Source: Arenibacter sp041392165 (GTDB taxonomy: Bacteria; Bacteroidota; Bacteroidia; Flavobacteriales; Flavobacteriaceae). Taken from it: DNA of 64,000 nucleotides. Of this stretch, positions 15,967-23,764 are shown in pieces. Where the stretch lies: the NCBI GenBank assembly GCA_041392165.1, contig JAWKMN010000007.1:62001-126000 (forward strand), written 5' to 3'. Each line of letters opens with the position of its first letter. Position 1 is the first letter of the stretch. The notes beneath the pieces are model-generated. The model was given only the letters and a program-made list of their open reading frames with translations, was not told where the DNA came from and made no database searches. Made by a program: the position numbers and the translations under genes.

Positions 15967-18720
15967 GTGAGTAAATTCAATGACCATATCATCCGTTTTT
16001 TCCAATCGATTCATAAGGGGCATTCCCTCATCATATTACTAATATCCATTGGTGGTTTTTCGCAGCAATATAATGGTTATATGGACACCTCCGTAGCCGA
16101 AAAAATATACCTCCAGCTTCACTCCAATGCTTATGCCATGGACCAGGATATTTGGTTCAAGGCCATTGTTACCGGCTCTGAAAACCATATGCCCTCCAAT
16201 CTAAGTCGTCTGCTATATGTAGACCTTATCGGGCCCAATGAACAAGTTGTAGCACATAGATTGGTGAAACTTGCACAGGGTATCGGTCATGGTGCCTTTG
16301 AGCTCCATAAGGATATGCAACCAGGTCGCTATATGATCCGTGCCTATACCCAATGGAACCGAAATTTCGGGGATGATTTCATGTTCAGGGCTTATGTGGA
16401 TCTATATGCCCCTATACAAAACAATGCTAAGGACCCTATTGAGGGCTTGTCCGTAACGGAAAAGGAGGACGGACGTTGGACCTTGACCGGCCTGCTCCGA
16501 CCACAGGTATTGGGGAGTGAAAGTGAACGGCAGGTCCAGGTATATCTGGACTGGGGCAAGGGCAGGGATACGATAAAAGTCAACAGAAGGGGCAAAGATC
16601 TGTATTTGTTGGATTACGAAATTCCGGAAAAATTGGATTGGATTACGCTCACCCTGGACACGGAACAAGGTCTTCGGCATACCAAGTCCATAGTTCTGAA
16701 TACCCCTCCATTGGACCTACAGTTCTTTCCGGAAGGTGGTGATATCACCCATGGGTTCCGCAACAAAATAGGTTTTAAGGCGGTAGGTTTGGATGGGAAG
16801 GGAACGGAGGTACGGGGCGAGGTCCTGGATGTCAAAGGCCAAAAGGTAGCCTCTTTTGAAAGTAACCATTTGGGTATGGGTTTTTTCTTTTTGGAGGCAG
16901 ATAGCAATTCCTCCTATATCGCTAACATTGTTTATTCGGACAGTCTGGAAATGGAGGCAACCTATCCCTTGCCCAAAGTTGTGTCCCAAGGGAGTATTCT
17001 ATCTGTGGGCAGGGCCGGAGATAAAATCCGTATACAAGTGGAATCCAACGCCATAAACGGCCACATAGTAGTAAAGGCCAGTTGCAGGGGCTTGGATTAT
17101 TATTTAATGGAAGGGCCCTTGCGGGAAGGTCGTTTTGTCTACCATTTACCGTCCAACAACTTGCCGGAAGGAATCATCGTTTTTACCCTGATGGATTCCA
17201 ATGGGAGCCCCTTGACGGAACGATTATACTTTAACGAATCGGGACAGGAGCGGTTGGATATTTCCCTGTCCACGGACAAAGCACATTATGGGAGGAAGGA
17301 ATCTGCCAAACTTGATATTGAAGTTTCTGGAGAAGGTTCGGATGCAACGATCACCGATCTTTCCATTTTGGCCATAAACAGGGAGCAATGGCACCAAGGG
17401 AAGGGAGGGACAGTTCGTTCCTATTTTTTGTTGTCCTCAGAACTAAGGGGGGAAGTGGAAGAACCCGATTATTATTTCAGGGAAGAAGGGACAAGTAGTT
17501 ACAATGATCTGGATGCATTGTTATTGACCCAAGGATGGCGCCGCTACAAATATCCTGTAAAGCGGCAGGGTACGAGGTTCTATTGGCCCCAACCGGCACT
17601 TGAAGTAAAGGGTACGGTACGTTCGGGCTTTCCCAAAAGACAGTTGGTCAATGGTGCCGATATCTCCCTGGTCGCCTTTGGCAAGGCACCTTCCTTTTAT
17701 GCCCAAGAAACGGACAGTATGGGAAGGTTCCGTTTTTTACTGGACGATGCTTATGGCAAACGGATGAAGATATTGCTCAACAGCAAGGACCAAAAGGAAA
17801 AAAAGGGCAACTATACCATTATGATGGATACCCTTGGTAGTCCAAAAGTGGAATATGACCCGATCATTTCCTTACAAAAAGTGGATCCTGTTGGGCGGGC
17901 GGTGGTACGGGCCCATAAAGAACGGCAAAAAACGGAGGCCATATTCGATTCCCTCTATGGGGTGACCCAATTGGACGAGGTGGTTGTGGAGGGCTACCGG
18001 TTGACCCCTGAACGGCAAAAGGCATACCAACAATTTGGGGAACCGGATATGGTCATTGAGGGGGACGTGCTGCGTTCCAAAGAAAGAAAATGGTCCTACG
18101 GCCTGTACAGTATCCTTATGTTCGAATATGGGGACCAGGTAACAATTGAGCAATTTCCGGATGGCTTTATGCTGGCCAACATTAAAGGAGGACGAGGTGA
18201 GCCGACCTTGTTGGTGGTGGATGGCCAATTGCTGGCAAAGGAGCAGTATGAATTTGTGCCCCATATGCCCCCCGGGATTGTGGAAAGTGTGGAACTTATA
18301 AAATATGCCAAATTTTTTACCAAACAGTACCTGACCGTTTTTCCCGAGACACATCCCCTGGAAGCTCCTACATTGGGCCACATCATTTCTGTCTATACCA
18401 AAGACGGGGTAGGCATCCATGGTACCGATAGACCTGCTCCCGGCACACTCGAATCTACCATAGCGGTCTTCTCTCCAGAGAAAGAATTCTATGCTCCCAA
18501 ATATAACGGATCGGTAACGGTAGATACTCAAAAGCCCGATTTAAGATCCCTTATACACTGGGCCCCCAGCATAAAGCCCGATGAAAACGGAAGGGCATCG
18601 ATCCGTTTTTACAATGGGGACATTGCAGGGAACTATATTATTGTTGTAGAAGCCATTTCTAAGGATGGGCGTATCGGTTACCAAGAAAAAATGTACCGTG
18701 TAGGGGAGGGGCCTCCTTGA
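15967..18720 (+). CDS. Large MG2-domain / TonB-plug surface protein
   Basis: 917 residues, starting at a GTG (15967) because it is the only start that keeps the signal segment (about 15-33, ending G-F-S-Q). An MG2-like beta domain (about 38-150, with Y-L-Q-L-H-S-N-A-Y-A-M-D-Q-D-I-W-F-K-A) and further beta domains (D-L-Q-F-F-P-E-G-G-D near 253) are followed by a plug-like segment (L-D-E-V-V-V-E-G-Y near 666; L-L-V-V-D-G-Q near 747) and a C-terminal beta domain (W-A-P-S-I-K-P-D near 866). This is the common Bacteroidota protein annotated as MG2 or plug-domain protein; no TonB barrel follows. It is probably an outer-membrane or periplasmic scaffold. Function unknown. The 48 bp to the convergent thioredoxin gene hold no obvious terminator. 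Confidence 0.8.
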   Translation: MSKFNDHIIRFFQSIHKGHSLIILLISIGGFSQQYNGYMDTSVAEKIYLQLHSNAYAMDQDIWFKAIVTGSENHMPSNLSRLLYVDLIGPNEQVVAHRLVKLAQGIGHGAFELHKDMQPGRYMIRAYTQWNRNFGDDFMFRAYVDLYAPIQNNAKDPIEGLSVTEKEDGRWTLTGLLRPQVLGSESERQVQVYLDWGKGRDTIKVNRRGKDLYLLDYEIPEKLDWITLTLDTEQGLRHTKSIVLNTPPLDLQFFPEGGDITHGFRNKIGFKAVGLDGKGTEVRGEVLDVKGQKVASFESNHLGMGFFFLEADSNSSYIANIVYSDSLEMEATYPLPKVVSQGSILSVGRAGDKIRIQVESNAINGHIVVKASCRGLDYYLMEGPLREGRFVYHLPSNNLPEGIIVFTLMDSNGSPLTERLYFNESGQERLDISLSTDKAHYGRKESAKLDIEVSGEGSDATITDLSILAINREQWHQGKGGTVRSYFLLSSELRGEVEEPDYYFREEGTSSYNDLDALLLTQGWRRYKYPVKRQGTRFYWPQPALEVKGTVRSGFPKRQLVNGADISLVAFGKAPSFYAQETDSMGRFRFLLDDAYGKRMKILLNSKDQKEKKGNYTIMMDTLGSPKVEYDPIISLQKVDPVGRAVVRAHKERQKTEAIFDSLYGVTQLDEVVVEGYRLTPERQKAYQQFGEPDMVIEGDVLRSKERKWSYGLYSILMFEYGDQVTIEQFPDGFMLANIKGGRGEPTLLVVDGQLLAKEQYEFVPHMPPGIVESVELIKYAKFFTKQYLTVFPETHPLEAPTLGHIISVYTKDGVGIHGTDRPAPGTLESTIAVFSPEKEFYAPKYNGSVTVDTQKPDLRSLIHWAPSIKPDENGRASIRFYNGDIAGNYIIVVEAISKDGRIGYQEKMYRVGEGPP

Positions 18721-18769
18721 AAATTACGGTCCTATGGAAAGCCAGGAACTTTCCGCAAATGCATAGTGT

Positions 18770-19882
18770 TTACGAACTTTTATTTTTTGCAAATAGCTCT
18801 TTAAGTTTGTTTTTTAAATTATCGCCCCTTAAGTATCGGGCTATTATTGTTCCATTTTCATCTATTAGAAAGTTTTCCGGTATGGCATCGACCCCGTAGA
18901 TTAAAGCGGCTTCATTTTGCATTCCTTTTAAATCACTGACGTTTTGCCAGGTAAGGCCGTCTTTTTCAATGGCCCGAAGCCATTTTTCTTTATTGGTATC
19001 CAATGAAACATTTAGGATAGCAAATCCTTTATCACTGTATAACTCATATTCTTGTACCAATTCAGGATTGAACTCTCTACAGGGTCCGCATGAGGAAGAC
19101 CAAAATTCAAGTAGGGTATATTTTCCTAATATTTCGGATAACCTTATGGTTTTTCCCTGTATATCGGCCATCTCAAAATCTACAAATTTTTCCCCCACTT
19201 TTGGATTTTTATTGATTTCTATAAATTTAGCTATCGCTTTTCCTTCCTTTGTTGATTGCAGTTCCTTGTTCAGCAGGGCAAATACCTTGCCCGCTTCCGC
19301 CCCGCCCAACCTTCTCATGGCAAAATCCAGGGCCGGGAGACTTTCATAGGAATTGGGATGATCCTTAATGAAATCTCTGGTAATTTCTGCTACAACATCC
19401 AACATTTCTTCATTAATGGCAAAAAGGGAATCCATATTGCTTTCGGTCAACAGATTGCCGAGCTTATCCATTTCTTTCCTTATCGAGTCTTGCTTTTCCA
19501 TCAGTAGTTCTGCCTCCACCTGTGTTTGGGAACCTGTAACCTTACTGTTGTAAAAATTCCCTTTTTCCCCCGTTATATGGATCGTTTTGTTCTCCAACCA
19601 GAACATTCTACCGTCCCTGGTACTTTCAATTCTTAACATCACCCTTCTGGGCCTTTCCACTGTTCCCTTAAATTGAAATTTTTCATTGAGTACCAATGTT
19701 GAATCGAGAATGGTATCCATATCAAGGTACATTACAACTTTGGAGCTATCGGGCATATTTTTTATAATTCCGTTAACTGAATAGGAGTCACTTTTTGTGT
19801 GGCCTTCTTGACAAGAAATCCCTATCAATAACGTAATAATAACTAGTCCAAGATGCTTTATGATATATCGATTTGCTCCCAT
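18770..19882 (-). CDS. TlpA-like thiol-disulfide oxidoreductase lipoprotein (DUF4369 N-terminus)
   Basis: 370 residues. Lipoprotein signal with cysteine at about residue 24 (G-I-S-C). A DUF4369-like beta domain covers about 30-130, a helical linker about 130-215, and an AhpC/TlpA thioredoxin domain about 225-365 with the redox motif S-S-S-C-G-P-C-R-E (C at about 266 and 269) and the cis-proline region A-I-P-E-N-F-L-I. Proteins of this architecture reduce or shuffle disulfides of exported proteins in the periplasm. Single gene, convergent with the MG2 protein. Confidence 0.9.
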   Translation of the reverse strand: MGANRYIIKHLGLVIITLLIGISCQEGHTKSDSYSVNGIIKNMPDSSKVVMYLDMDTILDSTLVLNEKFQFKGTVERPRRVMLRIESTRDGRMFWLENKTIHITGEKGNFYNSKVTGSQTQVEAELLMEKQDSIRKEMDKLGNLLTESNMDSLFAINEEMLDVVAEITRDFIKDHPNSYESLPALDFAMRRLGGAEAGKVFALLNKELQSTKEGKAIAKFIEINKNPKVGEKFVDFEMADIQGKTIRLSEILGKYTLLEFWSSSCGPCREFNPELVQEYELYSDKGFAILNVSLDTNKEKWLRAIEKDGLTWQNVSDLKGMQNEAALIYGVDAIPENFLIDENGTIIARYLRGDNLKNKLKELFAKNKSS

Positions 19883-20135
19883 ATAAAAGTTTAAAATATT
19901 AGGTTACTTATATTTATTCCAAATATAATGAATAGAAGGTTTATAATGTGCTGTAAATTAATTGGATATAGAACGCTATGATTCCATGAAAAAGTGGCTT
20001 TGGATTTTCTCTTTGAAAGTTATGGATGAAAATTTCCATTATATTTTTAGACATCAACATGACCTACCGGTAATTGTAACGCAACCAATAAAAATATATC
20101 CATCTATGGTATAATAAACCTATAAACCTAAAAGA

Positions 20136-20660
20136 ATGAAAGGTAAATTCTACTTTATCATAGTATTGCTCCTGATAGGTGTATCAACTTCTTGTGAAAA
20201 GGATGATTTGGAACATCAGAACAGTTTTGAGGAAAGTCGCAAGGCTTGGTCCGATTTTAAAGAATTGACCAATAACTCCTATAAATACAAAGTTGTTGGA
20301 GGATCTTGGGCAGGCTTCTCTTGGGAAACGACCTTAACGGTATCCGATGGAAAATTGATTGAAAGACATTTTAAATATACGGTTACCGACGGGTTGGCAG
20401 AAAATATTCCGGAAGGAGAATTGGAATGGATTGAAAATGAGGGGGAAATAGGGACTCATGAATTCACGGGTGCGGAAGCGTTGACATTGGAAGAAATATA
20501 CGATAAGGCCCAAAGGGAATGGTTGAAAAAGAGGGAGGGTGCTACGGCATACTTTGAAACCAAAAATAATGGATTGATCTCCACCTGCGGTTATGTAGAA
20601 AATGGTTGTATGGATGATTGTTTTATTGGCGTTACTATTACAAATATTGAAAAATTATAA
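20136..20660 (+). CDS. Small lipoprotein, family not recognised
   Basis: 174 residues with a lipoprotein signal (hydrophobic 6-19, T-S-C lipobox at about residue 20). The mature part is mostly acidic and contains W-S-D-F-K-E-L-T-N-N-S-Y-K-Y and a C-terminal C-G-Y-V-E-N-G-C-M-D-D-C cluster of three cysteines. Its overall layout (repeated Y-K-Y/W strands and a D-x-A-x-x-E-W helix) resembles DUF6174-type lipoproteins, but I cannot assign it firmly. It is followed within 20 bp by an R1 repeat in the opposite orientation. Confidence 0.7.
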   Translation: MKGKFYFIIVLLLIGVSTSCEKDDLEHQNSFEESRKAWSDFKELTNNSYKYKVVGGSWAGFSWETTLTVSDGKLIERHFKYTVTDGLAENIPEGELEWIENEGEIGTHEFTGAEALTLEEIYDKAQREWLKKREGATAYFETKNNGLISTCGYVENGCMDDCFIGVTITNIEKL

Positions 20661-20677
20661 AGGATATTCGTATCTTT

Positions 20678-20784
20678 CATCTGTTTATATTTATTGTTTT
20701 TTAATGGTTGGATGGAATTGGCGATTGAACATATCGTCTCGATAATTATCGGGAGGCATCAAGATTTGTTATGGCTCATTTCAT
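20678..20784 (-). repeat. Dispersed leader repeat R1, copy B (orphan)
   Basis: On the minus strand it begins ATGAAATGAGCCATAAC, contains TCCCGATAATTATCGAGA (one mismatch from the palindrome) and ends ATAAATATAAACAGATG like the other copies. The ATG here opens only about 30 codons antisense to the gene at 20136, so this copy drives no recognisable gene. Its left end matches copy C (22549) more closely than copies A and D. Confidence 0.75.
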
Positions 20785-20919
20785 AAGAACAAATTCGATA
20801 TACATAAAAAATATACCGAAGAGAGGCTGAAATTAGACCTAAAGGCACTATACGTGTGTTATGTTAACAGGCCCTAATATGTTGTGGGCAATTTAAGGAA
20901 CAATGTATCCATAGAAAAT

Positions 20920-21312
20920 ATGTTTACAATAGAAGAAATAAAAACAGCTCACGGCAAAGTGAAATCCGGTGCAGATTTTCCATCTTACATCAAAGAAATT
21001 AAGGCTTTAGGTGTTACCCACTATGAAACTTATGTATCCGATGGCCATATGGACTATTACGGTGCAGATAATTATATAGCAAAAGTCCCCGCAAAGTATG
21101 GGCCGCTGGTTGTTGCCGATACTTTAAAAGGAGAGGAATTTAAATTGGGGTTAACCGCCCACCAGCAAGGTGAGACAGATTTCCTGACTTTTATTAAGAT
21201 GTGCGCAACCTGTGGCATTGCAAAATGGGCAATCCGTATGGATAGGATGGACTGTACTTACTATGACAAGAAGGGAAACATAATTTTGGTCGAGGATATC
21301 CCGCAAAATTAA
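20920..21312 (+). CDS. DUF1398 family protein
   Basis: 130 residues from the ATG at 20920 (M-F-T-I-E-E-I-K); an in-frame GTG at 20884 would add 12 residues without family likeness. Sequence features: I-K-A-L-G-V-T-H-Y-E-T-Y-V-S-D-G-H, a G-A-D-N-Y turn and C-A-T-C-G-I-A-K-W near the C-terminus, as in the small cytoplasmic DUF1398 family (sometimes called phage envelope-like or YbcV). The function is unknown; no phage genes are near, so the phage label should not be taken literally. Confidence 0.85.
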   Translation: MFTIEEIKTAHGKVKSGADFPSYIKEIKALGVTHYETYVSDGHMDYYGADNYIAKVPAKYGPLVVADTLKGEEFKLGLTAHQQGETDFLTFIKMCATCGIAKWAIRMDRMDCTYYDKKGNIILVEDIPQN

Positions 21313-21357
21313 AGCTAGGAAAAAGTTTCAGGCTTAATGTTCAAAGTTATAAGTAGA

Positions 21358-21449
21358 GTCTAATGATAAATGTCTAGTATCTAACATCTAATATCCCAAT
21401 TCTAACATCTCAATTCTAATATCTGGCATCTAGACTCCAGTATCCAGAA
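21358..21449. repeat. Low-complexity array of ATTCTAACATCT-like words
   Basis: Repeated short words (CTAACATCTAATATC, ATTCTAACATCTC, ACTCCAGTATCCAG). A related array, partly reverse-complementary in wording, lies at 44478-44610. Such degenerate 10-14-nt arrays occur in flavobacterial intergenic DNA. No function is apparent. Confidence 0.5.
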
Positions 21450-21480
21450 AATAAATCCGATAAATTTCTTCAAATTATTT

Positions 21481-21524
21481 TTGCAGTTAAATGATTGCGC
21501 ATATATTTGCAGTTAAATAACTGC
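21481..21524 (+). promoter_or_regulatory. Promoter of the ArsR operon with two overlapping operator palindromes
   Basis: TTG at 21481-21483 and TATATTTG at 21502-21509 (18-bp spacer) fit the Bacteroidota -33/-7 consensus. A palindrome GCAGTTA-AA-TAACTGC (21509-21524) starts at the last base of the -7 element, and an imperfect copy GCAGTTA-AA-TGATTGC (21483-21498) starts at the last base of the -33 element, 26 bp earlier. This is what an autorepressing ArsR dimer site would look like. Confidence 0.65.
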
Positions 21525-21527
21525 ATA

Positions 21528-21851
21528 ATGAAATTAAGAAGGGACGTATTTCAGGCAATAGCTGATCCAACACGGAGAACTATAATAACTTTAGTGGCCG
21601 TGCAGGCCTTAACACCAACCGCTATTGCGGAGAATTTTGATTATTCTAGACAAACCATTTCAAAACACATTCAAATCCTTACCGAATGTGAAATTTTGGA
21701 ACAAGAGCACAGCGGGAGGGAAATTTATTATCGCTTAAATCCAGATGGAATGAAAGACATAGCCGATTTTATCGAGCCTTTCAGAAAACTATGGGATGAT
21801 AGGTTTAATAAGCTTGAATCCGTAATGAAAAATCATCTTTCAAATAAATAA
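21528..21851 (+). CDS. ArsR-family winged-helix regulator of the SRPBCC operon
   Basis: 107 residues from the ATG at 21528, placed just behind the operator; an upstream in-frame start would lie inside the promoter. The winged helix reads A-I-A-D-P-T-R-R-T-I-I-T (helix 1), T-P-T-A-I-A-E-N-F-D-Y-S-R-Q-T-I-S-K-H (recognition helix) and S-G-R-E-I-Y-Y-R-L-N-P (wing). No metal-binding cysteines are present, so it belongs to the non-metal ArsR group that is usually paired with SRPBCC proteins. It is followed after 5 bp by such a gene; tandem operators overlap its own promoter. Confidence 0.92.
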   Translation: MKLRRDVFQAIADPTRRTIITLVAVQALTPTAIAENFDYSRQTISKHIQILTECEILEQEHSGREIYYRLNPDGMKDIADFIEPFRKLWDDRFNKLESVMKNHLSNK

Positions 21852-21856
21852 TTAAT

Positions 21857-22315
21857 ATGGAAAAGAATACAAAAGTTGACGCCTTGGAAGGCAAACAGGA
21901 ACTAACAATTACAAGGGAGTTCAACTTACCTGTGGAATTGCTTTATAAGGCCTATTCCGAGGCCGATCTTATAGAACAATGGATGGGTACCAAGGTGATA
22001 CAGTTGGAACACAGAAACCTTGGGAGTTACCGGTTGGAGACATCGCACAATGGCAATGTTATGTTCAGGGCAAGTGGAACGATTCACAAAGTGGTGCCGA
22101 ATCAAGAAATTGTTAGGACTTTTGAAATGGAAGATATGCCCATTGGGGTACAACTTGAATTTTTGAAATTTGAGAAGCTCACTAACAACAGCAGCAAGTT
22201 GATGATCCAAATCATCTACAAGTCGGAAAAACACCGGGCGGAACAGTTAAAACTCCCTTTCGCATATGGCTTGAATATGGCGCATAACAAGCTTCAGGAA
22301 ATTCTCATTAACTAA
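21857..22315 (+). CDS. SRPBCC / AHSA1-domain protein
   Basis: 152 residues, cytoplasmic. Starts with the typical first strand L-T-I-T-R-E-F-N-L-P-V-E-L-L-Y-K-A-Y (residues 14-31), followed by the W-M-G motif and strands forming the START-like cavity (I-V-R-T-F-E-M-E-D). Members of the AHSA1 group bind small hydrophobic ligands; the ArsR partner is often its regulator, but the ligand is unknown. Its stop codon is the first triplet of a MITE-like inverted repeat element, so the original operon continuation may have been displaced. Confidence 0.9.
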   Translation: MEKNTKVDALEGKQELTITREFNLPVELLYKAYSEADLIEQWMGTKVIQLEHRNLGSYRLETSHNGNVMFRASGTIHKVVPNQEIVRTFEMEDMPIGVQLEFLKFEKLTNNSSKLMIQIIYKSEKHRAEQLKLPFAYGLNMAHNKLQEILIN

Positions 22316-22536
22316 GAGACTGTCTATGTTTATCCTTTGGTTTTTATCTATGCGCCGGCTGGCTCCTTCGCTAAAAATGTCTACTAGACATTTTCTTTAC
22401 GCTCGGCCCTGTCTTTTTCCGCCATACATCAGCTATTTTTCGGTCCGTAGCTATGGTTATGAACCTCGAAATACCTTCGTCTGACAAAAAAATACACTAT
22501 AAAATATTCCAAAAACAAAATTTGGACAGTCCCTTA
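22313..22536. mobile_element. MITE-like element with 14-bp terminal inverted repeats
   Basis: The left end TAAGAGACTGTCTA and the right end TGGACAGTCCCTTA are inverted repeats (12 of 14 match). The 224-bp interior has no coding frame, but has an internal palindrome AAAATGTCTA-C-TAGACATTTT. The left end overlaps the stop codon of the SRPBCC gene. No clear target-site duplication was seen. Confidence 0.55.
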
Positions 22537-22548
22537 AAATAAATTAAA

Positions 22549-22640
22549 ATGAAATGAGCCATAACAAATCTTGATACCCACCAAAATGTTTATTGGCGAA
22601 TTACATCTAACCGATAAAAAACAATAAAAACAAACAGATG
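22549..22640 (+). repeat. Dispersed leader repeat R1, copy C, ending at the start codon of the DoxX-like gene
   Basis: 92-bp diverged copy starting ATGAAATGAGCCATAAC. The central palindrome is missing, but the right half (AAAATGTTTA..TTACATCT..ACCGATAAAAAACAATAAA) and the terminal AAACAGATG are retained, the ATG being that of the gene at 22638. Confidence 0.75.
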
Positions 22641-23015
22641 AAAAAAAGAAATATAATTATATATTGGGTTGCCACTGTTTGGCTTTCACTGGGAATGTTG
22701 TCAACAGGAATAGTACAATTGATAAGGATGGAAGAAGAAGTTAAGAGCATGGATACCTTGGGTTATCCAATCTATTTGTTATCCATTCTTGGGATATGGA
22801 AAATTTTGGGCATTTTGGCTATCCTGATTCCCAAATTTCCCTTACTTAAAGAATGGGCCTATTCCGGTTTTTTCTTTGTGATGACCGGGGCAATTGTTTC
22901 ACATGTGGCCGTGGGAGATAAAATGATCACTCTTTTTGGTCCCGCATTGTTGTTGGTGCTTACCATGGTATCCTGGTATTTTAGACCTGTAAATAGAAAA
23001 TTGGGAAAACAATAA
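22638..23015 (+). CDS. DoxX-like small membrane protein
   Basis: 125 residues with four hydrophobic helices (about 8-28, 44-64, 72-92, 97-115), as in DoxX-like proteins. The first helix is followed by the acidic loop M-E-E-E-V-K. Function unknown; DoxX relatives are linked to thiol or redox stress and often accompany ArsR/SRPBCC genes, as here. Its leader comes from repeat R1, and the next gene follows after 1 bp. Confidence 0.8.
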   Translation: MKKRNIIIYWVATVWLSLGMLSTGIVQLIRMEEEVKSMDTLGYPIYLLSILGIWKILGILAILIPKFPLLKEWAYSGFFFVMTGAIVSHVAVGDKMITLFGPALLLVLTMVSWYFRPVNRKLGKQ

Positions 23016-23016
23016 G

Positions 23017-23373
23017 ATGGAAAATTTAAAACCAAAAACTGTCGACGAATTTATTAATGTTTCCCCGGAGGAATCACAAGAAATAATGCGAAAGCTTAAA
23101 AATCTGATCGAAGCAACCTGGCCTAGTGCAACGGGAGGAATAAGCTGGAACGTGCCCATATATAAGTACAAAGGTATTCTTGCAGGGTTTTCCTTGGCCA
23201 AAAATCATGTTACTTTCGGCATAGATTCGTTAACAACGGAAATCCGTAAAACATTGGAAGGGAAGGGGTATAAAACGGGCAAAAAGACAATTCAGATCAA
23301 GTTTGGGCAAGAAGTGCCGTCGGCCGAAATAAAACAATTGATTGTGGAACAGGCCAAACGAAACGAATTATAA
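23017..23373 (+). CDS. DUF1801 / YdhG-like protein
   Basis: 118 residues, cytoplasmic. The pattern V-D-E-F-I-N-V-S-P-E-E-S-Q-E-I-M-R-K-L-K then I-S-W-N-V-P-I-Y-K-Y-K-G and H-V-T-F-G-I-D, G-K-G-Y-K-T-G-K-K-T-I-Q-I-K is that of DUF1801 (YdhG/YjhG-like, sometimes described as frataxin-like fold iron chaperones). The biochemical role is not settled. It starts 1 bp after the DoxX-like stop codon, so it is cotranscribed. Confidence 0.85.
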   Translation: MENLKPKTVDEFINVSPEESQEIMRKLKNLIEATWPSATGGISWNVPIYKYKGILAGFSLAKNHVTFGIDSLTTEIRKTLEGKGYKTGKKTIQIKFGQEVPSAEIKQLIVEQAKRNEL

Positions 23374-23413
23374 AATTGTTATTGAAGTATGGATAAAAGA
23401 ACACAACATTATA

Positions 23414-23764
23414 ATGGAAATTAAGGAGCATATTCAAAATGATATAAGGGTAGCGGAAGTTATTTCAAAGGAAATGATCATTAAAGGTACTGACGATGCC
23501 CTGGAGTTGATGGGCAATATGTATTATCAAGGTTTTGATAAAATTATAATTGATCAAAAAAATATCACCCCTGATTTTTTTGATTTAAAGAATAAAATGG
23601 CCGGAGATATACTTCAAAAATTTTCAAATCATCGCATGGGCCTGGCCATTATTGGAGATTTTACAACTATTACGAATAAAAGTTTAAAGGATTTTATCTA
23701 TGAAAGCAACAAAGGCAAACAAGTTAATTTTTTGTCATCGGTTAATGAAGCATTAACCCGTTAA
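23414..23764 (+). CDS. DUF4180 family protein
   Basis: 116 residues from the ATG at 23414 (M-E-I-K-E-H); an earlier in-frame ATG at 23342 lies inside the preceding gene and adds unrelated residues. Features: D-A-L-E-L-M-G-N-M-Y-Y-Q-G-F-D-K-I-I-I, L-K-N-K-M-A-G-D-I-L-Q-K-F-S-N-H and I-I-G-D-F, the typical DUF4180 core; function unknown. Last gene of the ArsR-linked run. Its TAA overlaps the stop of the convergent regulator in the sequence TTAA, leaving no room for a terminator. Confidence 0.85.
   Translation: MEIKEHIQNDIRVAEVISKEMIIKGTDDALELMGNMYYQGFDKIIIDQKNITPDFFDLKNKMAGDILQKFSNHRMGLAIIGDFTTITNKSLKDFIYESNKGKQVNFLSSVNEALTR

Noticed and set aside
17872..18531. A 219-codon open frame on the minus strand
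   Set aside because: It lies wholly inside the strongly supported MG2/plug gene on the other strand, has no domain-like composition and no neighbouring operon; a shadow frame.
20920..21312. Prophage remnant suggested by the phage-envelope label of DUF1398
   Set aside because: No other phage gene, integrase or att site is nearby; the name is a family label only.
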